This document shows positions 1-8,185 of a DNA stretch of 64,000 bases, piece after piece. How positions within the stretch are numbered: the first letter of the stretch is position 1; the number at the start of each line of letters is the position of its first letter. Location of the stretch: NCBI GenBank assembly GCA_000307935.1, contig AMWX01000012.1:248001-312000 (forward strand), written 5' to 3'. The position numbers were made by a program, and so were the translations under genes. Source of the DNA: SAR86 cluster bacterium SAR86E (GTDB lineage: Bacteria > Pseudomonadota > Gammaproteobacteria > Magnimaribacterales > D2472). The notes beneath the pieces are model-generated. The model searched no databases. It was given only the letters and a program-made list of their open reading frames with translations, and was not told the DNA's origin.

Positions 1-2
1 CT

Positions 3-236
3 GATTTCCAAAATATCAAAATCAATTTTCAGGATCATGAGATAAAAATTCAGGTCATCGATGATGATAATTTTGATTCTGCATCATTAGAAATAAAAGA
101 GGATACTTGCTTATATCAAATTACTTTCTGGGATGGTTATTCGCAATTAGAAATAATAGAGTCTTTAAATGAAAGGGATGCTGGTAAAAATATAAAGAGA
201 TTTATGAAAAAAATGATAAAAATCCTGAATAGATGA
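3..236 (+). CDS. C-terminal part of an unknown protein (5' end outside window)
   Basis: An open frame enters from the left edge and ends at TGA 234-236, leaving 77 codons. The visible part is acidic and polar in its first half (around ...QVIDDDNFDSAS...), has an aromatic stretch YQITFWDGYSQLE in the middle, and ends in a very basic tail (KRFMKKMIKILNR). No motif is recognised and no function is proposed. Its stop overlaps the start of the next small gene as ATGA, which suggests translational coupling and supports both frames as genuine. The true start and length cannot be seen. Confidence 0.55.
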   Translation, partial: DFQNIKINFQDHEIKIQVIDDDNFDSASLEIKEDTCLYQITFWDGYSQLEIIESLNERDAGKNIKRFMKKMIKILNR

Positions 237-406
237 AAGACACGATCAAAGAATTTTTTAAAAAAATATTAGAGGAAAAACGAAATAAGTTATCAACTAA
301 AGCCCTTGAACGAGCCAGTAATATTAGCAAGCCAAGGGCTGGCACACCTCATGATTGGGAGGACTATGAAAACTATCTTGAGGAGTTACGTAAAAAAAAT
401 AAATAG
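233..406 (+). CDS. Small basic hypothetical protein, 57 aa
   Basis: An ATG at 233 overlaps the TGA of the upstream frame by the ATGA arrangement typical of coupled genes, and the frame runs to TAG 404-406. The protein is highly charged: the first ~30 residues are predicted amphipathic helix (MKDTIKEFFKKILEEKRNK), followed by a segment with SKPRAGTPHDWEDYENYLEE and a basic end. There is no signal peptide or membrane segment. It ends 7 bp before the convergent CIA30-like gene. The function is unknown. A partner role for the upstream protein is possible, but the only support is the overlap. Confidence 0.45.
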   Translation: MKDTIKEFFKKILEEKRNKLSTKALERASNISKPRAGTPHDWEDYENYLEELRKKNK

Positions 407-413
407 GTAATTA

Positions 414-917
414 TTAAAACAAAGTTATGTCTTTGATTGCTAAATCAACTTTAAAGTCTCGCCCATAACCGGCAATACTTAAGTCTTTTATATTTTTTGC
501 CTTCAAAGATGCAGCTGTAAAGCCGGTGGCTAATTTTAAATCGCTAAAAAAGATTTCGTATTGTTGCCAACTATCATTTACTTCAAATGATTTGCTGAAA
601 TAAGACCATGGTGGTATTTTGAGACCCTTGAGGGTGACATGAATTTCATACGTTTCATTGTTGCCCTTGGCTTTAAATTTAATTCCTTGGACTTCATTGC
701 TTAAAAGTTTGATTGAGTTGGAGAGCCTTACAAAGCCGCCATTGTTTTCAGTGGATACATTCCCAGACATATAAAAGACTCCATCTTCATGCTGGATAAT
801 AAGATCTGAGACACCTCCCATCACCTGATCAGTGACACCTCTCCAAGTATTTGGATCACTTAATGGTTGTGAAAAAGCATTCAATGAAAAAATAGTTAAT
901 ATAAGTGTTCTTAGCAT
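414..917 (-). CDS. CIA30-family (NDUFAF1-like) exported protein
   Basis: This 167-aa protein has a short hydrophobic N-terminus (about residues 1-16, ending SLNAFS) that looks like a signal peptide. The rest matches the CIA30/NDUFAF1-like beta-sandwich fold: the early WRGVTDQVMGGVSD segment is the family's best-known signature, followed by GGFVRLS near residue 60 and a C-terminal IKDLSIAGYGRDFKVDLAIKDI-type end. In eukaryotes the family assists complex I assembly. The bacterial exported versions are uncharacterised, and a carbohydrate-binding-like role is only a guess. The gene is divergent from the S9 peptidase across a 129-bp gap, which must hold both promoters. Confidence 0.8.
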   Translation of the reverse strand: MLRTLILTIFSLNAFSQPLSDPNTWRGVTDQVMGGVSDLIIQHEDGVFYMSGNVSTENNGGFVRLSNSIKLLSNEVQGIKFKAKGNNETYEIHVTLKGLKIPPWSYFSKSFEVNDSWQQYEIFFSDLKLATGFTAASLKAKNIKDLSIAGYGRDFKVDLAIKDITLF

Positions 918-1046
918 TTTAAGGAAGAATATTTAATTTTCTTTATTTTACCTCGAAAATTTATATCTAAAAAAATTGAGTTTCCCTCATTAGGTTTAAC
1001 TTTAGTGTATTTTTGTATAGCCTAGGGTATTAAGGGGTAAAAAATT

Positions 1047-3026
1047 ATGCGTAAAACATTTATATCAATCAGTCTATTATTTTCAATATTAGTAATGGGG
1101 GGTGGTCTCACTCAAGAAAGTTATTGGGATATTCAGTCAGTTTCAAATCCACTTATCAGCCCAGATGGAACATATGTAATTTTTACAAAAAAATTTATTG
1201 ATAAAAAAAATGATAAGCGCATAACTGAGCATTGGATTATGAACAAAGATGGTTCTAACAAGAGGTTTTTTGTAGAGGGTTCTAATCTTAAGTGGTCCCC
1301 CGGAAGTAAAAAAATTGCTTATGTAAAGGAGGATGAGAACGACACATCTCAAATATATGTTAAAAATTTAATTAATGAATCTGAATCAAAAATTACTAAT
1401 TTTGGTCACAATGTAAAAGACTTTTCATGGTCACCAAACGAAGAATTTTTTTCTTTCTCAGCTTTTCAGGAATATGAAGATAATTGGATCATTGATATAC
1501 CTGGGAAAGTTGATGGTGAGGAATATGAGTGGACGGAAGAACCAACTGTTGTAACAACCATGCATTGGCGTGCAGATAGAATTGGAGAATTAGAAAGCGG
1601 TGAAAATCATTTATTTTTGGTTGATTCTAGTGGCGGCGCTGCAATTAAGGTCTCAGACTGGGGTTTAGACTATATAGATGATTTGCACTGGCTAAATAAT
1701 TCTCAAATATTATTTACAGGCAACAATTCCCTCGATGATTTACAAACACCATGGAAGCAGACTTCAGTCTTTCTATTAAATGTTCAAAATAAAAAACTTG
1801 AAAAAATCTCTGATCAAAAAGGCGTATTTATGAAGCCCAAGGCATCTATTGATGGAAAGAAAATTGCTTTTATAGGTCATCCATCTAAAGATTATTCTTC
1901 AGTGGCTCATGATGTGTATGTTCACGATATAAGTTCCGGAAAAAATAAACAATCTACAAAAAATATAAGTTCATCGCCTAAAAATTTATTTTGGCTGCCA
2001 GGAAATCAACTGGTTTTTGATTTAGATGCAAGAGGCTCATCAAAAGTAATGAAACTTGATATAGATAATTTAAATCTTACAGAGGTTATTTCTGATTTCA
2101 CTGATCAATTTTTTCTTAGCTCAGTGCATAAAGATAGTTTATATGGCACTCATGCAACGCCTAATAGACCTGGTGAAATTGCCTCAATAATGAATAGTCG
2201 ATTAACTAGACTGACAGAATTTAATGAGCTGATCTTAGGTGAATATAATTTGGGGAAAACCCATGAGGTTAATTACCAAGCTCCAGATGGAACTCCAATT
2301 CAGGGTTGGTATATAACTCCCCCAGATTTTGATGAAAATAAAACATATCCATTGATTTTGATTATTCATGGAGGTCCGCACGCAATGTATAGACCAGCTT
2401 TTAATTATTCATGGCATCAATTTGCAAGTGATGGATATGTTGTTTTATTTACTAACCCAAGAGGCAGTACGGGCTATGGCACTGAGTTTGCAAATGTAAT
2501 TGATAACGATTATCCCGGTGCTGGCGACTTATCAGATTTACTTGCAGGAGTCGACTATATTACAGACAAAGGTATTATTGATACATCTAGAATGTATGTT
2601 CAGGGCTGCAGTGGCGGCGGCGTATTAACCGCATGGGTAGTTGGACATGATGACAGGTTTGCAGCTGCTGCCTCCTTATGCCCAGTGACAAATTGGATAT
2701 CTATGGTTGGGACTACTGATATTCCCGCATGGACATTTGAATGGTTTGACAAACCTTTCTGGGAGGATCCTTCAAACTGGCTTGATAGATCACCAATCAT
2801 GAGAACTGGATTTATTAATACACCAACATTGTTTATGACCGGCGTTCTCGATATTAGAACACCCATGCCTCAAACTGAAGAGATGTATGTTGCGCTAAAA
2901 GAAGCGGGAGTTGATACAGCTTTAATTAGAATGAATGAAGAATGGCATGGAACAAGTTCTAAACCATCTAATTGGTTTAGAACATATGGCTATTTAACTG
3001 AATGGTACGAACGCTATAAGAAATAA
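1047..3026 (+). CDS. Secreted S9 family (prolyl oligopeptidase-type) serine peptidase
   Basis: This 659-aa protein begins with a signal peptide (hydrophobic stretch in residues 5-20). Residues ~25-390 form a TolB/beta-propeller-like domain with repeated W-S-P/D-G blocks, and ~400-659 the alpha/beta-hydrolase peptidase domain. The catalytic triad is readable: Ser522 in GCSGGG, Asp602 in GVLDIRTP, His634 in EEWHGTS. The nucleophile elbow is GCSGGG rather than the common GWSYGG, a variant known in this S9 subgroup. The HGGPH oxyanion motif lies near residue 440. It probably degrades peptides in the periplasm or outside the cell. A purine-rich AAGGGG precedes the ATG. Confidence 0.9.
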   Translation: MRKTFISISLLFSILVMGGGLTQESYWDIQSVSNPLISPDGTYVIFTKKFIDKKNDKRITEHWIMNKDGSNKRFFVEGSNLKWSPGSKKIAYVKEDENDTSQIYVKNLINESESKITNFGHNVKDFSWSPNEEFFSFSAFQEYEDNWIIDIPGKVDGEEYEWTEEPTVVTTMHWRADRIGELESGENHLFLVDSSGGAAIKVSDWGLDYIDDLHWLNNSQILFTGNNSLDDLQTPWKQTSVFLLNVQNKKLEKISDQKGVFMKPKASIDGKKIAFIGHPSKDYSSVAHDVYVHDISSGKNKQSTKNISSSPKNLFWLPGNQLVFDLDARGSSKVMKLDIDNLNLTEVISDFTDQFFLSSVHKDSLYGTHATPNRPGEIASIMNSRLTRLTEFNELILGEYNLGKTHEVNYQAPDGTPIQGWYITPPDFDENKTYPLILIIHGGPHAMYRPAFNYSWHQFASDGYVVLFTNPRGSTGYGTEFANVIDNDYPGAGDLSDLLAGVDYITDKGIIDTSRMYVQGCSGGGVLTAWVVGHDDRFAAAASLCPVTNWISMVGTTDIPAWTFEWFDKPFWEDPSNWLDRSPIMRTGFINTPTLFMTGVLDIRTPMPQTEEMYVALKEAGVDTALIRMNEEWHGTSSKPSNWFRTYGYLTEWYERYKK

Positions 3027-3034
3027 TTAGATAT

Positions 3035-4225
3035 CTATGAAAGCGTGCTTTCAAAAGAAATGCCAGCTTTTATTAATCGTGATATGAGTGGCTCCCCAAG
3101 TCCAGACGCTGAGGTTAAGACTCCACCATAATGAGATCCACCAGGAAGACTATCTGCATCTTCAATCAAGCAAAGTGCGCACTCTGAGACAAGCTTTGAA
3201 GTAACTTTGTATCCTGGATCACCCTTACCATGCATAGTAAAAACTGATTTCAGCCCATCATCTGTTTCAACGATAAATTTACAATCAAACCAACCGTTTT
3301 CTTGGACAGCTTCTGAAGGCCCTTCTCCCGGCTTAGGTAAAAATGGTTTAACTAATTTTTTTAAAGGGGACATTAAAACTAAAACAGAAATTCCGGTAAG
3401 TATCAGTGATTTAAATGCGCTAAACCAAGATCTATGAAATGCATGTTCTTGATAAGTGAAGTTAGTACCATAAGATTCCTGCCTCAAAGCCAACAGCGCT
3501 TCAGTTCTTCTTACTACTCTTGTATTTGCAGCGGCCATAATAAATGGCCCTGACCATGCTTTGATTTCAGGCTTTTTGGAGATGCCTACTCTGTCACTGC
3601 TAAGTTTTTTTTGTTCATTAGAGTAAGAATCTTCTGGATTTAATAAAAATGGATTCGTAAGGTCGTCTCCTAAATCTAAGTCTCCCATAGAGAACATAGT
3701 TTCTAAGGTTCCCCCTGAGGCGCCACCTTGATATGAATGAAATGATTCAATTCTTCTAATAGATTTTCCAAGACTTTTAGCTGCATAGAAAGTTCCTAGA
3801 TCTGATGGTATTGAATCAAATCCACATGAAGGAATAATTCTTATACCTTTCATTGTGGCCTCCTCATGATGAGAATCTATTAAATCTTTAACCCAGAAAT
3901 TTTCACCTGTAATGTCTACGTAGTGAGTATTATTCTTAACGCATGATGCAACCAATTTAGAACCATATCTATGAAAAGGCCCGGCTGTAGATAAAATTAC
4001 CTTGGCTCTTGAGGTTAAGTAATCTAAAGCAACCTCATCATCTGAATCAGCTATTAAAATTTCTATTGTTGCTAGATTCTCTTCAGCAACTTTTTTAAGC
4101 TTTTCTTGATTTCGGCCTGCAATTGCCCACTTTAGTGTGGTCCCCAATGATTTGAAATATTTAACGCAAAGCTGGCCAGTAAACCCTGTGGCTCCATAAA
4201 TAATAATATCTATATCTTTATCCAT
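3035..4225 (-). CDS. Saccharopine dehydrogenase-like / trans-acting enoyl reductase family protein
   Basis: This 396-aa protein starts with a Rossmann NAD(P)-binding motif (IIYGATGFTGQ, about residues 8-18) and an AGR motif near residue 37, as in the saccharopine dehydrogenase NADP-binding family. A GENFWVKDL stretch and CGFDSIPSDLG match the branch annotated as trans-acting enoyl reductases, whose best-known members act in lipid biosynthesis in mycobacteria. The substrate here is unknown. A hydrophobic segment near residues 275-290 (LILTGISVLVLMSPL) could anchor it to the membrane. It is divergent from a second protein of the same superfamily 62 bp away, hinting at joint expression. Confidence 0.8.
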   Translation of the reverse strand: MDKDIDIIIYGATGFTGQLCVKYFKSLGTTLKWAIAGRNQEKLKKVAEENLATIEILIADSDDEVALDYLTSRAKVILSTAGPFHRYGSKLVASCVKNNTHYVDITGENFWVKDLIDSHHEEATMKGIRIIPSCGFDSIPSDLGTFYAAKSLGKSIRRIESFHSYQGGASGGTLETMFSMGDLDLGDDLTNPFLLNPEDSYSNEQKKLSSDRVGISKKPEIKAWSGPFIMAAANTRVVRRTEALLALRQESYGTNFTYQEHAFHRSWFSAFKSLILTGISVLVLMSPLKKLVKPFLPKPGEGPSEAVQENGWFDCKFIVETDDGLKSVFTMHGKGDPGYKVTSKLVSECALCLIEDADSLPGGSHYGGVLTSASGLGEPLISRLIKAGISFESTLS

Positions 4226-4287
4226 ATATATAAATTGTTGAGTTATTAGTTATTAGATAATAAGGTGAATGAGCTTTGGAGTAAATT

Positions 4288-5487
4288 ATGAAAATACTTG
4301 CTATTGGCGGTTGCGGAAGCATGGGTCGCTATGCCATGAGAGCAGCACAAAACCTCAGCTCTATTGATAAGATCGTTATCGCTGACATTGACAAAGAAAG
4401 TGCCGAGTCTTTTGCTGCAACTTTAAATCAAAAAGTTTCTGCTATGCAACTTGATGTCAATGATGGTAATGCGCTGAAAAAAGCCATGAAAGACATCAAC
4501 ATTGTTGTTAATACCTGTGGCCCTTATTTTAAATTTGCAGCTCCCATTCTTAAAGCTGCTATATCTTCAGGCTGCAACTACATTGATATTTGTGATGATT
4601 GGGAACCCACGATTGATATGATGCAGCTTGATGCTGAAGCTAAATCAGCTGGAATATCTGCCACTATAGGTCTGGGTGCGAGTCCTGGGCTCACAAATTT
4701 GATGGCACTCCTTGCTATTCGAGAGTTAGATGAAGTAACTACGGTCTATACCGGTTGGGACATTGATGGAATATCGCTAGATGAAAATGCAATGCAGCAA
4801 TCTGAAAATGCAGCTATGATGCATGGCGTTGAACAGATGACGGGGCAGGTAAAAATATTCAAAGATGGTATCTTTAAAATGGTCAAACCGCTTCAGAAAG
4901 TCATAGTCGACTACCCAGGTTTGGCTATGTTTAATGGAAATATATTTGGTCACCCTGAGGCAGTCACTTTCCCGTATTATTTTCCCAAACTCAAAAACTC
5001 AATCAATCTTGCTCATGGGAACTATGCTGACTTTATCACGCTTAAAATTATAATGAACTTAGTAAATTTAGGATTGCTCAGCAAGATTAAAGCAGTTAAT
5101 TTATTTACTTTTATAGAAAGCAAGGGATCTGTTCAAACAAAACAAAAAAATATTGATCGCCCGCCTGTTATGTATGGTTTTGCTCATGGACTTAAAAATG
5201 GTATACCTGCAAGTGCAGGAGTTTGCATGACAAGTGAAACAGGTAACTCAGATATTGATGAGCAAATTAAAAACATAGGCATGGGAGAAATTACAGGAAT
5301 TCCCCTAGCATGTGGCATTAAGATGCTTGCGGAGAATTGCATAAATCAAACTGGGGTGCTGGCACCTGAGGCAGGTCACATAGAGCCTTATAAATTTATA
5401 ATTGATGTATTTGAAGAAATATCGAAAGTATTGGGACTACCGAATGATAGTCTGAATGACTCTATCCAAATTACTCGTTCTTGGTAA
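4288..5487 (+). CDS. Saccharopine dehydrogenase family protein
   Basis: This 399-aa protein opens with a Rossmann motif (AIGGCGSMGRYAMR, residues ~5-18) and an acidic residue after beta-2 (IADIDKES), typical of NAD(P)-dependent saccharopine-dehydrogenase-like reductases. The NTCGPYFKFAAPILKAAI segment is the conserved block after the cofactor domain, and GLGASPGLTNLMA the block before the C-terminal domain. True lysine biosynthesis is unlikely from context. It lies head-to-head with another member and tail-to-tail, with a 17-bp overlap, with an Old Yellow Enzyme. The three reductases may share a pathway, but its substrate cannot be read from the sequence. Confidence 0.8.
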   Translation: MKILAIGGCGSMGRYAMRAAQNLSSIDKIVIADIDKESAESFAATLNQKVSAMQLDVNDGNALKKAMKDINIVVNTCGPYFKFAAPILKAAISSGCNYIDICDDWEPTIDMMQLDAEAKSAGISATIGLGASPGLTNLMALLAIRELDEVTTVYTGWDIDGISLDENAMQQSENAAMMHGVEQMTGQVKIFKDGIFKMVKPLQKVIVDYPGLAMFNGNIFGHPEAVTFPYYFPKLKNSINLAHGNYADFITLKIIMNLVNLGLLSKIKAVNLFTFIESKGSVQTKQKNIDRPPVMYGFAHGLKNGIPASAGVCMTSETGNSDIDEQIKNIGMGEITGIPLACGIKMLAENCINQTGVLAPEAGHIEPYKFIIDVFEEISKVLGLPNDSLNDSIQITRSW

Positions 5488-6805
5488 TTCTTGAACGATG
5501 CTGCTGGTGTTCTAAATAATCTTTTAAAGCGAGCTTGTCTGCCTTGGTATCTTTTCGCAATGCATTAAAAAGTTTCTGGCTGTGATTTGGCATTAAACCA
5601 TCAGCCATTCTTTTGATTTGCTGATAGAACCATGCCATGGCTCCAAAGGCATTGATTACTTGAATCAAAGTAATTGGACTGGAGGGAGAAAAAATCCATG
5701 GACCTAAAGATAAAGTTTTCTCAAAACTAGGGAGGACTTCTAGTTTGCCATCAATCATTTTCTTGATGCAATAGGGATCAGCACAAAATGGACGTCCCAC
5801 CCCAACAATCTGACAAATATTACTTTGCAAAGCAATTTCAATTCCTTCTTTTGATCTAAAGCCTCCTGTAACCATAAGTGGTAAGGATACTGCTTTTCTA
5901 ATATTGCTAGCATATTCAAGAAAATATGCTTCTCTAGCGATAGTGCTCTCTTTTCTAACTTCGCTTCTTTCAGGATTAATGCTTAGATCATCAGCTCCTA
6001 TTTGTTTGGGTTGTTCATATGATCCACCAGAAATTTCTATAATGTCTACGCTTGCACCTTCTAACATCTTAGCAACCTGAATGCTTTCATCAGCCGTAAA
6101 GCCACCTTTTTGGAAGTCTGCAGAATTTAATTTAACTGAAATTGGGAAATCTGTACCAACTTCAGCTCTACACTTTTGAATAATTTCTAAATGAATTCTG
6201 GCTCTATTTTCAATACTGCCACCCCACGCATCATTGCGGGTATTAATATCAGGTGATAAAAATTCGGATAAAAGATAGCCATGAGCTGAATGAAATTGGA
6301 CGCCAGTAAATCCTGTCTCTCTGGCAATTTTTGCTGTGAAAACAAACCTATCTATCACATCCAAGATATCTGCTTCTGTCATAGCTTGGGGAATGCCATA
6401 ATTACGACCAGGGATTTTCAGTCCAACATTGGAGGGCGCCAAAGGAGAAGAATTGATTTCTCCGGGAGTTTGTCTGCCAGCATGAGAAATCTGCATCCAA
6501 AGCTGGGTCTTGTCTTTTGTTCCTGCTGCAGACCAGGCTTTTAAAACATCAAGTTGTTTTTTGTAGTTATATTTATCGATAACAACGTTTGCTGGACCTT
6601 CAAGGTTGCGATGATCAACTTGAACATTTCCAGTTAATAAAATACCGATATTGCCTTCTGCCCATTTTTTATATAAATTTACATGTCCTTGGTGCGCTAG
6701 ATTATCGCCTCGCGCTATACGCTCAGTCATGGCTGCTTTGCATATTCGATTTTTAATTACTTGGCCACAGGGCAAGGTGAGTGATTCATTCATAAAATTA
6801 GACAT
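5471..6805 (-). CDS. NADH:flavin oxidoreductase, Old Yellow Enzyme family
   Basis: This 444-aa protein has an OYE TIM barrel (about residues 5-370). Visible landmarks are the QISHAGRQ block (residues ~105-112), the substrate-binding H172/H175 and Y177 in FHSAHGYLLSEFLSP, the NDAWGGSIENR block after it, and GGFRSKEGIE near the FMN-phosphate site. It lacks the 4Fe-4S/FAD extension of 2,4-dienoyl-CoA reductases and instead has ~75 extra C-terminal residues. It should reduce activated C=C bonds of enones or electrophiles with NAD(P)H. A GGAG sits 9 nt before the ATG. Its promoter has a MerR/SoxR-type layout (separate entry), which fits a redox or electrophile stress role. Its 3' end overlaps the convergent saccharopine-dehydrogenase-like gene. 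Confidence 0.9.
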   Translation of the reverse strand: MSNFMNESLTLPCGQVIKNRICKAAMTERIARGDNLAHQGHVNLYKKWAEGNIGILLTGNVQVDHRNLEGPANVVIDKYNYKKQLDVLKAWSAAGTKDKTQLWMQISHAGRQTPGEINSSPLAPSNVGLKIPGRNYGIPQAMTEADILDVIDRFVFTAKIARETGFTGVQFHSAHGYLLSEFLSPDINTRNDAWGGSIENRARIHLEIIQKCRAEVGTDFPISVKLNSADFQKGGFTADESIQVAKMLEGASVDIIEISGGSYEQPKQIGADDLSINPERSEVRKESTIAREAYFLEYASNIRKAVSLPLMVTGGFRSKEGIEIALQSNICQIVGVGRPFCADPYCIKKMIDGKLEVLPSFEKTLSLGPWIFSPSSPITLIQVINAFGAMAWFYQQIKRMADGLMPNHSQKLFNALRKDTKADKLALKDYLEHQQHRSRITKNE

Positions 6806-6826
6806 TGATTAATTCTCCAAAAAATA

Positions 6827-6857
6827 ACTATACAACTTCGAGGTAGCTCGAGGTCAA
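6827..6857 (-). promoter_or_regulatory. SoxR/MerR-type promoter of the Old Yellow Enzyme gene
   Basis: Reading the minus strand, a -35 element TTGACC (6857-6852) and a -10 TATAGT (6832-6827) are separated by 19 bp. That over-long spacer is the hallmark of MerR-family activators. A dyad fills the spacer: ACTTCGAG (6835-6842), 4 bp, CTCGAGGT (6847-6854) on the plus strand, 7 of 8 pairs matching. The layout closely follows the E. coli soxS promoter, where the SoxR box has the form CCTCAAG-N4-CTTGAGG; here it is CCTCGAG-N4-CTCGAAG. The regulator gene is not in this window, so SoxR itself versus another MerR protein is undecided. Confidence 0.6.
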
Positions 6858-6885
6858 GCTTTAGATCTATGCAAATTAATATAAA

Positions 6886-6932
6886 GGTAGGCCCGGGAGG
6901 ACTCGAACCTCCGACCAATGGATTATGAGTCC
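6886..6932 (-). other. 3' fragment of tRNA-Ile2(CAT), attachment-site-like direct repeat
   Basis: Bases 6890-6932 are identical over 43 bp to 8191-8233 of the intact tRNA and lie in the same orientation. The copy covers the anticodon stem and loop through the T arm and acceptor 3' strand; 6886-6888 continue the match after one mismatch at 6889. The 5' half is absent, so it cannot make a tRNA. A tRNA 3'-half copy downstream of the intact gene is the classic product of site-specific integration by a tyrosine recombinase. Confidence 0.8.
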
Positions 6933-6940
6933 GTTAACAA

Positions 6941-6976
6941 AGGCTAAAAAGCCTATAGATAAAGGCTTAGAAAGCC
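6941..6976. repeat. Two tandem small hairpins next to the tRNA fragment
   Basis: AGGCT-AAAA-AGCCT (6941-6954) and GGCTT-AGA-AAGCC (6964-6976) are two perfect 5-bp stems with short loops, both preceded by AAAGG/TAAAGG. They lie 8 bp inside the tRNA-derived repeat. They could be recombinase or accessory-protein sites, or decay products. Neither has the T-tract of a plus-strand terminator. Confidence 0.5.
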
Positions 6977-6984
6977 CTATTTTA

Positions 6985-7079
6985 TGATAACTTCTTGATA
7001 ACTTTTAATTTTCTTCTAAATTTTGATGATCTTTCTATACAATCCATTTTAGTACTTTGTGATAACCATATGATAACTT
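6985..7079 (+). repeat. Two pairs of TGATAAC direct repeats with 11-bp spacing
   Basis: TGATAAC occurs at 6985, 6996, 7060 and 7071, so each pair is offset by exactly 11 bp, about one helical turn, and the pairs are 64 bp apart. Three of the four continue as TGATAACTT. The last copy ends 6 bp before the ATG of the GST-like gene. Tandem direct repeats beside an attachment core resemble arm-type integrase sites. An operator for the adjacent gene is the alternative. Confidence 0.6.
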
Positions 7080-7085
7080 TTTACT

Positions 7086-8183
7086 ATGTTTAAAGATCCC
7101 ATAACTATCTATGGCTCAAGCATTTCTTATTTTACTGGCAAGATGGAGAGCTACTTTAAAATTAGAGGCATACCCTATAAAAGAATAGTTGCTCCCTATC
7201 CATCTTTTGAAAGAAAAATGAAAAAAAGGGTAGGCATCCATCAAATGCCAGCAGTAGTCTTACCCGATGGTAGATGGATGACCGACACCACTTCAATGAT
7301 TCAATGGTTTGAATCAAATCTTCCCCATTCGTCAATTATTCCTTCTGATCCAAAACAAGCGTTTGCTTGTTATTTAATAGAAGATTGGGCAGATGAATGG
7401 TGGTGGCGACCAGCGATGCATTATCGTTGGCATTACAAAGAAGGAGCAAATTTTGCTTCAAATCATCTAGCAAAAGAGCTATTAGGATCATTTCCAGCCC
7501 CTCATTTTCTTAAGAAAAAATTTCTTACTCGAAGACAAAGAAATGGCTATACAGTTGGTGACGGTGTATCTGCAGACAATATAGTTTCTATTGAGGCAAA
7601 TGTTAAAAACCTATTCCGCAATTTAGAAAAGATTTTTTCTAAAAGAACATTTATATTTGGAGATCATCCATCTCTTGCAGATATTGGTCTATCAGGCCCT
7701 TTCTTAAGACATTTTGCTCTTGATCCAGTTCCCCTCAAAATAATTAAAAATGAAGCTCCTGCAATCCTTAATTGGCTCCAATCTTTATGGAATATAAAAC
7801 TATCAAACCAAGAATTTAGTTACTTAGATAATATACCGAATGATTTGAGTCCACTTCTGAATGAGATAGGAAAAATTTATCTGCCCTATTTATGCGCCAA
7901 TGTAGATGCTGTGAGTAAAAATAAAAGGCGCTTTGAATTTAAATCTGATGAAATGCATTTTGTAGGTGCAAGATACTCTCAATATAGAGTCTGGTGTTTA
8001 AAGCAACTTCAAGAAAAATATCATCAATTACATGAAAACCAAAAAGAAGATATAAAAGCGATGCTTAGTGAACATGGATGCTGGGAACCATTATGGAGGC
8101 ATCAAGATTTACCTATGAAGGGATCACAGGAAGAAAAACTGCCCTTTTGGGCGTATAGAAAAATGATTGGAATAAATGAATAA
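7086..8183 (+). CDS. Glutathione S-transferase-like protein with long C-terminal extension
   Basis: This 365-aa protein has an N-terminal thioredoxin-like GST domain (residues ~5-85: ITIYGSSISYFTGKMESYF, with a QMPAVVLPDG cis-Pro loop near residue 58) and an all-helical C-terminal GST domain to about residue 240, in which HPSLADIGLSGPF carries the S-x-x-D capping box. About 120 more residues follow that I do not recognise, making it much longer than ordinary GSTs (~200-230 aa). The substrate is unknown. No clear Shine-Dalgarno precedes the ATG; the upstream bases are the TGATAAC repeats. The stop codon lies 2 bp from the encoded CCA end of the convergent tRNA. The gene is the only cargo between the two tRNA-derived repeats. 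Confidence 0.8.
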   Translation: MFKDPITIYGSSISYFTGKMESYFKIRGIPYKRIVAPYPSFERKMKKRVGIHQMPAVVLPDGRWMTDTTSMIQWFESNLPHSSIIPSDPKQAFACYLIEDWADEWWWRPAMHYRWHYKEGANFASNHLAKELLGSFPAPHFLKKKFLTRRQRNGYTVGDGVSADNIVSIEANVKNLFRNLEKIFSKRTFIFGDHPSLADIGLSGPFLRHFALDPVPLKIIKNEAPAILNWLQSLWNIKLSNQEFSYLDNIPNDLSPLLNEIGKIYLPYLCANVDAVSKNKRRFEFKSDEMHFVGARYSQYRVWCLKQLQEKYHQLHENQKEDIKAMLSEHGCWEPLWRHQDLPMKGSQEEKLPFWAYRKMIGINE

Positions 8184-8185
8184 CA

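Noticed and set aside
1-406. Toxin-antitoxin module at the left edge
   Set aside because: The overlap and small size would fit, but no toxin or antitoxin motif is visible and the first gene is cut by the window edge, so no function is assigned.
6886-6932. Second functional tRNA gene
   Set aside because: Only the 3' part is present; the 5' acceptor strand and D arm are missing, so no cloverleaf forms.
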